This document shows, piece after piece, positions 53,810 to 60,812 of a DNA stretch of 64,000 nucleotides. The notes under the pieces were generated by a model. It was not told the DNA's origin and ran no database searches. It saw only the letters and a list, made by a program, of their open reading frames with translations. The stretch is taken from positions 8,370,001 through 8,434,000 of the forward strand of contig NZ_CP107869.1 in NCBI RefSeq assembly GCF_036013645.1, given 5' to 3'. This DNA is from Streptomyces sp. NBC_00490 (GTDB lineage: Bacteria; Actinomycetota; Actinomycetes; Streptomycetales; Streptomycetaceae). Position numbers and translations under genes: made by a program. The first letter of the stretch is position 1; each line of letters opens with the position of its first letter.

Positions 53810-55558
53810 ATGACCGCCCCCTCGCCACTGGAGACCGCGGCAGCAGCCGACGTTCCGACCGAGCTCACCGACGGGTACCACCTGGTCGTCGACGCGCTCA
53901 AGATGAACGACGTCGACACCATCTACGGCGTGGTCGGCATCCCGATCACCGACCTGGCCCGCCTCGCCCAGGCCCAGGGCATCCGCTACATCGGGTTCCG
54001 TCACGAGAGCAACGCCGGACACGCGGCGGCCATCGCCGGCTACCTCAACAAGAAGCCCGGCGTCGCCCTGACGGTGTCGGCCCCCGGCTTCCTGAACGGC
54101 CTGGTCGCGCTGGCGAACGCGACCACCAACTGCTTCCCCATGGTCCAGATCTCCGGCTCCAGCGAGCGCCACCTCGTCGACCTCAAGCAGGGCGACTACG
54201 AGGAGATGGACCAACTCTCCGCCGCTCAGCCCTTCGTGAAGGCGGCCTACCGGGTCAGCCGCGTGGAGGACATCGGCCGCGGCATCGCCCGCGCCCTGCG
54301 TACCGCGATCTCCGGACGCCCCGGCGGTGTCTATCTCGACATCCCCGCCGCGGTGCTCGGCGCCATCATGCCCAAGGCCGAGGGTGACCGCACGCTGAGC
54401 CGTCTCGTCGACCCCGCGCCGCGCCAACTGCCCGCACCGGAGGCCGTGGACCGCGCGATCGAGCTGCTGGCCTCCGCCGAACGCCCGCTGGTGGTGCTCG
54501 GCAAGGGCGCGGCGTACGCCCAGGCGGACGCCAAGGTACGGGAGTTCGTCGAGTCGACCGGCATCCCCTACGTACCGATGTCGATGGCGAAGGGCCTGCT
54601 GCCCGACGACCACCCGCAGTCGGCCGCCACCGCCCGTTCCCTGGCCCTGAAGAAGGCCGACGTCGTGATGCTGATCGGCGCCCGCCTCAACTGGCTCCTC
54701 GGCCACGGGCAGACGGGGTGGAACCCCGACGCCAAGTTCATCCAGATCGACATCGACCCCAAGGAGATGGACAGCAACCAGCCCATCTCCGCCCCCCTCG
54801 TCGGGGACATCGAGTCGGTGCTCGACGTGCTCGCCGAACGCACCAAGCCCGGCCAGATCCAGGCCCCTTCGGCCTGGCGCGACGAACTGGGGGAGCGCTC
54901 GGCGCAGAACGTCGCCAAGATGGCCAAGCGCCTGGAGGCCGACCCGCACCCCATGCAATTCATGGGTGCTCTCAAGGCCGTACGCGACGTCGTGCGCCGG
55001 CACCCGGAGACGTACATCGTCAACGAGGGCGCCAACGCCCTGGACATCGCGCGCAACGTCATCGACATGCACGTGCCGCGCCACCGTCTGGACAGCGGCA
55101 CCTGGGGTGTCATGGGCATCGGCATGGGGTACGCCATCGCCGCCGCCGTCGAGAGCGACGCACCGGTCGTCGCCATCGAGGGCGACAGCGCCTTCGGGTT
55201 CAGCGGCATCGAGATCGAGACGATCTGCCGCTACCGGCTGCCCGTCGTCACCGTGATCATGAACAACGGCGGTGTCTACCGCGGCGACGACGTCAACCCG
55301 TACGACGACGCGCCCTCGCCCACCACCCTGATGTCGGCGGCCCGCCACGACCTGCTCATCGAGTCGTTCGGCGGCAAGGGCTACCGCGCCACCACCCCCG
55401 CCGAGGTCACCGCCGCCCTGACCGAGGCCCTCGCCGCGGGCGGCCCGGCGCTCATCGACTGCGTGATCGACCCGTCGGCCGGCACCGAGAGCGGCCACAT
55501 CTCCCACCTCAACCCCAAGGGCATCACCGTCGGCAACATCACGCCGGCCAAGAAGTGA
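53810..55558 (+). CDS. oxc: Oxalyl-CoA decarboxylase
   Basis: Thiamine-diphosphate enzyme of 582 residues converting oxalyl-CoA to formyl-CoA and CO2. The ThDP Glu lies in [20 protein letters not shown], the Oxc-specific Tyr-Glu in [20 protein letters not shown], and the cofactor motif in [20 protein letters not shown] up to VIMNNGGVY. The central ADP-binding region ([20 protein letters not shown]) and the C-terminal [13 protein letters not shown] are as in Oxalobacter and E. coli YfdU. ATG 53810 follows AAGGAGGACC. It is followed 29 bases on by frc copy 3, a classic oxc-frc unit. Confidence 0.94.
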   Translation: MTAPSPLETAAAADVPTELTDGYHLVVDALKMNDVDTIYGVVGIPITDLARLAQAQGIRYIGFRHESNAGHAAAIAGYLNKKPGVALTVSAPGFLNGLVALANATTNCFPMVQISGSSERHLVDLKQGDYEEMDQLSAAQPFVKAAYRVSRVEDIGRGIARALRTAISGRPGGVYLDIPAAVLGAIMPKAEGDRTLSRLVDPAPRQLPAPEAVDRAIELLASAERPLVVLGKGAAYAQADAKVREFVESTGIPYVPMSMAKGLLPDDHPQSAATARSLALKKADVVMLIGARLNWLLGHGQTGWNPDAKFIQIDIDPKEMDSNQPISAPLVGDIESVLDVLAERTKPGQIQAPSAWRDELGERSAQNVAKMAKRLEADPHPMQFMGALKAVRDVVRRHPETYIVNEGANALDIARNVIDMHVPRHRLDSGTWGVMGIGMGYAIAAAVESDAPVVAIEGDSAFGFSGIEIETICRYRLPVVTVIMNNGGVYRGDDVNPYDDAPSPTTLMSAARHDLLIESFGGKGYRATTPAEVTAALTEALAAGGPALIDCVIDPSAGTESGHISHLNPKGITVGNITPAKK

Positions 55559-55587
55559 CCACGCAACTTCACGAGAAGGAAGCACAC

Positions 55588-56844
55588 ATGAGTGACAAGC
55601 CGCTCGCCGGAATCAAGGTGATCGACTTCACCGGGGTCCAGGCCGGTCCCGCCTGCACCCAGATGCTCGCCTGGTTCGGCGCCGACGTCCTGAAGGTGGA
55701 GCGTCCCAACGGCGGCGATGTGACGCGCCGTCAGCTCCGGGACATCGAGGACCTCGACGCCCTCTACTTCACGATGCTCAACAGCAACAAGCGCTCCCTC
55801 GCCATCAACACCAAGACCGCCGAGGGCAAGGAGGTCCTGGAGAAGCTCATCGAGGGCGCCGACGTCCTGGTGGAGAACTTCGCCCCGGGCGCCCTGGACC
55901 GGATGGGCTTCACCTGGGAGCGCATCCAGGAGCTCAACCCGCGCCTGATCTTCGGCTCGGTCAAGGGTTTCAACGACCAGTCCTCCTGGAACGACCTCAA
56001 GGTCTACGAGAACGTCGCCCAGTGCGCGGGCGGCGCCGCCTCCACCACCGGCTTCTGGGACGGCCCGCCGACCATCTCCGGTGCCGCGCTCGGTGACACC
56101 AACACCGGTATGCACCTGGCGATCGGCATCCTCACCGCGATCATCGACCGGAACAGGACCGGCAAGGGCCAGAAGGTGTCCGTCTCCATGCAGGACGCCG
56201 TCCTCAACCTCTGCCGGGTCAAACTGCGCGACCAGCAGCGGCTGGAGCGGGTCGGCTACCTGGAGGAGTACCCGCAGTACCCGAACGGCGAGTTCACCGA
56301 CGTGGTGCCGCGCGGCGGCAACGCGGGCGGCGGCGGCCAGCCCGGCTGGGTGCTCAAGTGCAAGGGCTGGGAGACCGACCCGAACGCGTACATCTACTTC
56401 ACCGTCCAGGAGCAGAACTGGAAGCGCACCGCCGAGGTCATCGGCCGCCCCGAATGGGCCGAGGACCCGGAGTACGCCACCGCGCGCGCCCGTCAGTCGC
56501 ACATCTTCGAGATCTTCGAGGAGATCGAGAAGTGGCTCGCGGACAAGACCAAGTACGAGGCCGTCAACATCCTGCGTGAGTGGGAGGTGCCCTGCGCCCC
56601 CGTGATGAGCATGAAGGAGATCGCCTACGACGAGGACCTGCGCCGCAGCGGCACCGTCGTCGAGGTCGAGCAGAAGGAGCGCGGCACCTATCTGACCGTC
56701 GGGAGCCCGGTGAAGTTCTCCTCCTTCAAGCCGGACGTCACCGGCGCCCCGCTGCTCGGCGAGCACAGCTCCGAGGTCCTGGTCGAGCTCGGCTACGACG
56801 AGGAGACCATCGGCCGGCTGAAGGAGAGCGGCGTCATCGTCTGA
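55588..56844 (+). CDS. frc: Formyl-CoA:oxalate CoA-transferase (bona fide, copy 3)
   Basis: Family III CoA-transferase of 418 residues. Gln17 is in [20 protein letters not shown], catalytic Asp in [20 protein letters not shown], and the glycine loop in [18 protein letters not shown]. The length and the tight link to oxc make this the main Frc: formyl-CoA plus oxalate gives oxalyl-CoA plus formate. It differs clearly from copies 1 and 2 and is probably the original catabolic enzyme. ATG 55588 follows GAAGGA. A strong terminator comes 16 bases after the stop. Confidence 0.92.
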   Translation: MSDKPLAGIKVIDFTGVQAGPACTQMLAWFGADVLKVERPNGGDVTRRQLRDIEDLDALYFTMLNSNKRSLAINTKTAEGKEVLEKLIEGADVLVENFAPGALDRMGFTWERIQELNPRLIFGSVKGFNDQSSWNDLKVYENVAQCAGGAASTTGFWDGPPTISGAALGDTNTGMHLAIGILTAIIDRNRTGKGQKVSVSMQDAVLNLCRVKLRDQQRLERVGYLEEYPQYPNGEFTDVVPRGGNAGGGGQPGWVLKCKGWETDPNAYIYFTVQEQNWKRTAEVIGRPEWAEDPEYATARARQSHIFEIFEEIEKWLADKTKYEAVNILREWEVPCAPVMSMKEIAYDEDLRRSGTVVEVEQKERGTYLTVGSPVKFSSFKPDVTGAPLLGEHSSEVLVELGYDEETIGRLKESGVIV

Positions 56845-56860
56845 CCTGCGTCCGACGACG

Positions 56861-56898
56861 CGGAAGCGGCCGTGGCCTTCGGGCCACGGCCGCTTCCG
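56861..56898. terminator. 17-bp stem, TTCG-loop bidirectional terminator
   Basis: CGGAAGCGGCCGTGGCC at 56861-56877 is exactly complementary to 56882-56898 around a TTCG tetraloop. It lies between the convergent frc and PAS-protein genes. Confidence 0.85.
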
Positions 56899-56916
56899 TA
56901 TGCGGTCAGCCGGGGC

Positions 56917-57342
56917 TCAGACCGAGGCCTCGGCCCGGCGCCGCATCAACTCCCGCTCCCGCTCACGGCGAGCGGTCACGTCCCGGATGACCGCACCGAC
57001 ATACGTGCTGCCGTCGGGGCCGGGCAGCAGCATCACGCTGAACTCGATGGACAGCTTGCGGCCGTCCGCGGCCAGTGCGGGCACGTTCAGCAGGTCCGCG
57101 TCCCCGTACTTGCTGTACCCCCGCTCCATGGCCTCCTCGAAGCCCTCCTGGTGCCGCTTGCGGTGCCGCTCGGGAATGATGACGTCCAGGCTGCGACCGT
57201 CCACGTCGGCCGCCGAGAACCCGAAGATGCGCTCCGCACCCCGGTTCCAGTAGCGGATCAGTCCTTCGCCGTCGACGATCACGATGCCGTCGGGCGCCTG
57301 GGCGGCCATGCCCAGCACCACATCGGGGTTCAGATCTTCCAT
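56917..57342 (-). CDS. Single PAS-domain protein
   Basis: Protein of 141 residues consisting of one PAS domain: AAQAPDGIVIVDGEGLIRYW, NRGAERIFGFSAADVDGRSL and the PAC part IEFSVMLLPGPDGSTYVGAV with IRDVTARRERERELMRRR. No kinase, HTH or other output domain is present. The C-terminal coil could pair with a partner. The ATG at 57342 has a good ribosome site (GGAGGCGAC); the frame is open upstream to 57456 but no ribosome site supports that. Directly repeated operator-like sites precede it, so it seems to be in the oxalate regulon as a possible sensor. Confidence 0.8.
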   Translation of the reverse strand: MEDLNPDVVLGMAAQAPDGIVIVDGEGLIRYWNRGAERIFGFSAADVDGRSLDVIIPERHRKRHQEGFEEAMERGYSKYGDADLLNVPALAADGRKLSIEFSVMLLPGPDGSTYVGAVIRDVTARRERERELMRRRAEASV

Positions 57343-57390
57343 GTCGCCTCCGAGCCGGGGCCGTTGGATGGTGATCGAGCACAGGTCGGC

Positions 57391-57414
57391 AGTATACAGA
57401 GGATCGTATACAGG
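57391..57414. promoter_or_regulatory. Direct-repeat operator-like sites before PAS gene
   Basis: GTATACAG occurs at 57392-57399 and again at 57406-57413, a direct repeat with 14-base spacing. Both copies hold the TATACAG half of the shared operator. It lies about 50 bases upstream of the PAS gene start on its strand. Confidence 0.6.
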
Positions 57415-57533
57415 ATCCAGCCTCAGCATCCCGGTCTCAGGATCCAGGTCTGACATGACTGAGGCGGGACCCCTCCGGCGCAGGGGGCGCTCCCCGCCGG
57501 TAGAGGTCCCGCCGTCGTGCAGCGGAGGGCCGG

Positions 57534-57602
57534 TCAGCCCTGAGTGGCCGCGCCCCGCAGGGTGATGCGGTCCGCATCCGCGTGCACGTTCATGGAAGTG
57601 CC
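57534..57602 (-). pseudogene. fdhD 3' remnant
   Basis: On the minus strand the last codons read GTSMNVHADADRITLRGAAT then QG and a stop. This aligns residue by residue with the end of FdhD at 12441 ([20 protein letters not shown] then QG), and the DNA is similar too. The rest of fdhD is absent; the panE-like gene stops 27 bases away. It is therefore a truncated second fdhD. Confidence 0.75.
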
Positions 57603-57628
57603 GTCCCGTGGCGGCAGGTCGGGCCGTC

Positions 57629-58600
57629 TCAGGCGGCGGTCCGATGGGCGAGGAGGTCGCTGATGGCGTGGACGGTTCTCAGGGTGGGCACCTCGACGCC
57701 GGTGATGTCGGCCAGTTCCACGACCGCGGCGAGCAGGACGTCCAGTTCGAGAGGCTTGCCCGCCTCCAGGTCCTGGAGGGTGGAGGTGCGGTGGTCGCCG
57801 ACGCGTTCGGCGCCGGCCAGTCGGCGCTCGATGGAGATCCCGATGTCGCAGCCGAGTGCCTCGGCGACGGCCAGGGTCTCCCGCATCATCGTCTCGATGA
57901 CTTGGCGGGTGCCGCCGTGGTGGCACATCTGGCGCATGGTGGCGCGGGACAGGGCGCTGATCGGGTTGAAGCTGATGTTGCCGAGCAGCTTGAGCCAGAT
58001 GTCGTTGCGCAGGTCCTTCTCGACGGGGCACTTGAGTCCACCGGCCTGCATGGCCTCGCTGAAGGCCTGACAGCGCTCGGAGGCCGACCGGTCGGGTTCG
58101 CCGATGGAGAAGCGGGTGCCTTCCAGGTGGCGGACGACGCCGGGGCCCTCGAGTTCGGTGGCGGCGTAGACGACGCATCCGACGGCGCGTTCGGGGGCGA
58201 GCACCGCACTGACCGCCCCGCCCGGATCGACGCTCTCGATGCGCTGTCCGTCGTGGGGTCCGCCGTGGTGGTGGAAGTACCACCAGGGGATGCCGTTCTG
58301 GGCGGCGATGACGGCCGTGGTGTCGTTCAGGAGCGGCTCGATGAGCGGCCCGCACGCCGCGTACGAGTTGGCCTTGAGCCCGAGGAAGACGTAGTCGACG
58401 GGCCCGATCTCCTGGGGGTTGTCGGTGGCGTGGGCGAGGGCGGTGAAGTCCCCGCGGGGGCTGAGGACTTGTACACCGTTGCGCCTCATGGCCGCGAGGT
58501 GCGGTCCACGGGCGATGAGGTGGACGTCGGCGCCTGCGCGGTGCAGGGCGGCGCCGACGTAGGCGCCGATGGCTCCGGCGCCGAGGACTGCGACTTTCAC
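57629..58600 (-). CDS. Ketopantoate reductase family protein, candidate oxalyl-CoA reductase
   Basis: ApbA/PanE-family NAD(P)H enzyme of 323 residues. Rossmann start MKVAVLGAGAIGAYVGAALH, AAQNGIPWWYFHHHGGPHDG, and the catalytic region CPVEKDLRNDIWLKLLGNIS then FNPISALSRATMRQM. The panE2 paralog of Methylobacterium extorquens is a published oxalyl-CoA reductase that makes glyoxylate from oxalyl-CoA. Given the oxc-frc neighbours, this gene may do the same and feed oxalate into assimilation. True ketopantoate reductase for CoA synthesis is the alternative. GTG start at 58600 follows GGAG. Confidence 0.82.
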   Translation of the reverse strand: MKVAVLGAGAIGAYVGAALHRAGADVHLIARGPHLAAMRRNGVQVLSPRGDFTALAHATDNPQEIGPVDYVFLGLKANSYAACGPLIEPLLNDTTAVIAAQNGIPWWYFHHHGGPHDGQRIESVDPGGAVSAVLAPERAVGCVVYAATELEGPGVVRHLEGTRFSIGEPDRSASERCQAFSEAMQAGGLKCPVEKDLRNDIWLKLLGNISFNPISALSRATMRQMCHHGGTRQVIETMMRETLAVAEALGCDIGISIERRLAGAERVGDHRTSTLQDLEAGKPLELDVLLAAVVELADITGVEVPTLRTVHAISDLLAHRTAA

Positions 58601-58900
58601 TGGGTGGCGCTCCGTTCGGTCGAGGGTGTACCGCGGAACTGTCGAAATCTGTCGACGAAATATTGTCTACAGGATGGAACGTGCGCCAGCAAGAGTCTGG
58701 GACGGCACCGGGACGGCCGCCCGTGGCGTGTGAGAAGCGCGGGCTGTTTGCTCGTCCGCGCTCGTGAGCTGCTGGTACGGCCCGCCGGGAAAGGTCCAAC
58801 TCCTGGGTGTCCAGCGGTTTGTGCGCCGTAGACTGTAGGCGAAAGCCAATCCATACTTGGCTCTCGCATACAGCGATGACGCTGCTGAGGAGGGCCCGTG
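58601..58900. promoter_or_regulatory. Divergent panE-like / gntR control region
   Basis: Holds ATATTGTCTACAGGATGG at 58660-58677 (a match to 13470-13487 with one change) and a near-perfect 41-bp palindrome at 58833-58873, so both genes are likely under one regulator. No gene is visible in between. The middle (about 58690-58800) shows no structure I can name. Confidence 0.55.
58833..58873. promoter_or_regulatory. 41-bp imperfect palindrome before gntR at 58901
   Basis: CTGTAGGCGAAAGCCAA (58833-58849), spacer TCCATAC, then TTGGCTCTCGCATACAG (58857-58873). The 17-base arms pair except at two positions, and each end carries the CTGTA/ATACAG half-site. It is 27 bases before the gntR start, as for an autoregulatory operator. 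Confidence 0.65.
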
Positions 58901-59575
58901 ATGTTGTCGACAGGACTGCCGCAGGGTGCGGTGCCCAAGCTCGAACGCCCCGGCCCACTGCGCGACCGTGTCTACGAGGCACTGCTCGAACTCATCACCA
59001 CCCGAGCGCTCCAGCCCGGCCAGCACTTGGTCGAGAGCGAGCTCGCCGGACATCTCGGCGTCTCCCGCCAGCCCGTGCGCGAAGCGCTGCAGCGGCTGAA
59101 CACGGAGGGGTGGGTCGATCTGCGGCCCGCGCAGGGCGCGTTCGTGCACGAACCCACCGAGGAGGAGGCGGACCAACTCCTCACCGTCCGTACGCTGTTG
59201 GAGGCCGAAGCCGCCCGCCTCGCCGCGGCCCACGCGGGTAAGGCCGCCATCGGCGTGCTCGAGGAGATGTGCGCGGAGGGCGAGCGCGCGGTCGCCGACG
59301 ACGACGTGGACCGCGCCGTCGCGATGAACGCCCGGCTCCACGCGAAGATCATGGAACTGGCCGGCAACGCCGTCCTCGCCGAGCTGGCGGCACAGGTCGA
59401 CCGCCGGGTCCGCTGGTACTACACGCCGGTCGCCCGGCAGCGCGGCCGGCAGTCCTGGATCGAGCACCGTGAGCTGATCGCGGCGATCGCGGACCGCGAC
59501 GAGCAGCGCGCCACGGCGGTCATGCGGGCCCACACGGAACACACGCGGAAGATGTACCACGAGCGCGACAAGTAA
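58901..59575 (+). CDS. GntR-family regulator, FCD type (paralog of 16312)
   Basis: Protein of 224 residues. HTH LRDRVYEALLELITTRALQP and HLGVSRQPVREALQRLNTEG, FCD domain with NARLHAKIMELAGN and RAHTEHTRKMYHERDK. Amino acids 1-110 are nearly identical to the gntR at 16312, and the promoter is shared too; the effector domain differs more. It probably regulates the panE-like gene and itself. ATG 58901 follows GAGGAGGG; a GTG three bases earlier is possible. Confidence 0.9.
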   Translation: MLSTGLPQGAVPKLERPGPLRDRVYEALLELITTRALQPGQHLVESELAGHLGVSRQPVREALQRLNTEGWVDLRPAQGAFVHEPTEEEADQLLTVRTLLEAEAARLAAAHAGKAAIGVLEEMCAEGERAVADDDVDRAVAMNARLHAKIMELAGNAVLAELAAQVDRRVRWYYTPVARQRGRQSWIEHRELIAAIADRDEQRATAVMRAHTEHTRKMYHERDK

Positions 59576-59793
59576 GGGTCCGATCGACCCCGGGTACAGG
59601 CCCCCGCACGCCCGACGAGCAGAGGCCCCGCGTCATCGATCCGTCGCTCCCGGTGAGCCCTCGGAAGCGCTCCGCACCGGGGCCCGGAAGCGCCGCCCGG
59701 GGCACGGATATGCAGGTGAAAGGCGCTCCCAAAGCTTGGTATTGTTGTCCATGTCGCCGCGGGGAACACCCCCGGCCAGGCGACAGACACCTG
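59576..59793. other. Intergenic stretch before tRNA-Leu
   Basis: About 218 bases. No coding frame is supported. The tRNA promoter should lie in the A/T-richer part around 59730-59755 (AAAGCTTGGTATTGTTG), the only low-GC patch. Confidence 0.35.
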
Positions 59794-59881
59794 GTCCGGG
59801 TGGCGGAATGGCAGACGCGCTAGCTTGAGGTGCTAGTGCCCTTTATCGGGCGTGGGGGTTCAAGTCCCCCCTCGGACACCA
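59794..59881 (+). tRNA. tRNA-Leu (GAG anticodon)
   Basis: The sequence folds as a class II tRNA. Acceptor arms are GTCCGGG (59794-59800) with CTCGGAC (59871-59877), D-arm GGCGGAATGGCAGACGC, anticodon stem CTAGC/GCTAG with loop TTGAGGT (anticodon GAG), a long variable arm, T-arm GGGGGTTCAAGTCCCCC, discriminator A and encoded CCA at 59879-59881. Confidence 0.95.
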
Positions 59882-60812
59882 GCTGGGACCCCTGTTCATC
59901 AGGGGTCTTTTGCTTTGGCCCAGAACTCTGGTCACCGACGTCTCCCACGACCTGCCGGGCCTCGCTGCGCACCGCCCCCATCCCGGCGACGGTCACCAGC
60001 ACGATGCCCGCGCTCTGGGCCCACGAGGGCTGTTCGGCGAGGAGGACGAAGCCGACGACGGTCCCGATGGCGGGTTCCAGGCTCATCAGGGTGCCGAAGA
60101 CCGTCGTGGGCAGATTGCGCAGGGCGACCATCTCGGCGGCGTACGGCAGGATCGGCAGCAGCAGTGCCGCCAGCGCGGACAGGGCGAAGGCCTGCGGGTC
60201 CATGTGGCCGACGATGTGGCCGACGCCGGCGAACGGCAGGGTCACCGCGGAGGCCGCCGCCATGGAGACGGCCAGGCCGCCGAGACCGGTGAACTGGGCG
60301 CCGACCCGTTTGGTCAGCAGGATGTAGCCGGCCCAGCCCGCCGCCGCCCCGAGCGCGAAGCCGACGCCGGCCAGATCGACCTCACCGCTCCAGGGCCGGG
60401 TCAGGGCGAGGACGCCGGCCGCCGCGGTCAGCGGCCACAGCACGTCGATCCGGCGCCGCAGGCCCGCCACGGCCACCCCCAGCGGGCCGAGGAACTCCAG
60501 GGCCGTGGCGGTGCCGAGCGGGATGCGGACCACGGCCTCGAAGTAGAGCAGGGTGAGCAGTCCGCTGACCGCACCGAGCAGCAGGGCGGTGCCCACCTCA
60601 CGACGGTCGCGGCCGCGCAGGCGGGGCCGGGCGATGAGCCACAGGACGACCGCCGCCCAGGTCAGGCGCAGCCAGGCGGTCCCCGCGGGCGTGAACTTGT
60701 CGAAGAGGTGACTGGAGGTGCCGGACCCGGTCTGCACGCTGGCCATGGCCACCAGGGCGAGAGCCGTCCCCCGGTAGCGGGAACCCGTGTCCGGGTCGTG
60801 CGGGAGCTTCAT
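59820..60812 (-). CDS. EamA/DMT-family exporter, reading into antisense tRNA
   Basis: Membrane protein of 330 residues with ten predicted TM segments in two EamA repeats (LYFEAVVRIPLGTATALEFL; TTVFGTLMSLEPAIGTVVGF with VLLAEQPSWAQ), typical of RhtA-like exporters. The last 36 residues (QKTPDEQGSQLVSEGGLEPP then RPIKGTSTSS) are simply the antisense of the tRNA terminator and tRNA, so the natural stop has probably been lost. ATG 60812 overlaps the preceding stop (ATGA), placing it last in the four-gene operon; it may export the product. Confidence 0.8.
   Translation of the reverse strand: MKLPHDPDTGSRYRGTALALVAMASVQTGSGTSSHLFDKFTPAGTAWLRLTWAAVVLWLIARPRLRGRDRREVGTALLLGAVSGLLTLLYFEAVVRIPLGTATALEFLGPLGVAVAGLRRRIDVLWPLTAAAGVLALTRPWSGEVDLAGVGFALGAAAGWAGYILLTKRVGAQFTGLGGLAVSMAAASAVTLPFAGVGHIVGHMDPQAFALSALAALLLPILPYAAEMVALRNLPTTVFGTLMSLEPAIGTVVGFVLLAEQPSWAQSAGIVLVTVAGMGAVRSEARQVVGDVGDQSSGPKQKTPDEQGSQLVSEGGLEPPRPIKGTSTSS
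59887..59911 (+). terminator. Intrinsic terminator of tRNA-Leu
   Basis: GACCCCTG (59887-59894) pairs with CAGGGGTC (59900-59907) around TTCAT and is followed by TTTT, a textbook intrinsic terminator 6 bases after the tRNA. Confidence 0.85.

Noticed and set aside
57343..57456. Longer start for the PAS protein
   Set aside because: The extension would run through the GTATACAG repeats and has no ribosome site, whereas ATG 57342 has GGAGGCGAC.
59794..59881. SEGGLEPPRPIKGTSTSS as a conserved protein motif
   Set aside because: It is the antisense translation of tRNA-Leu and recurs in databases only for that reason.
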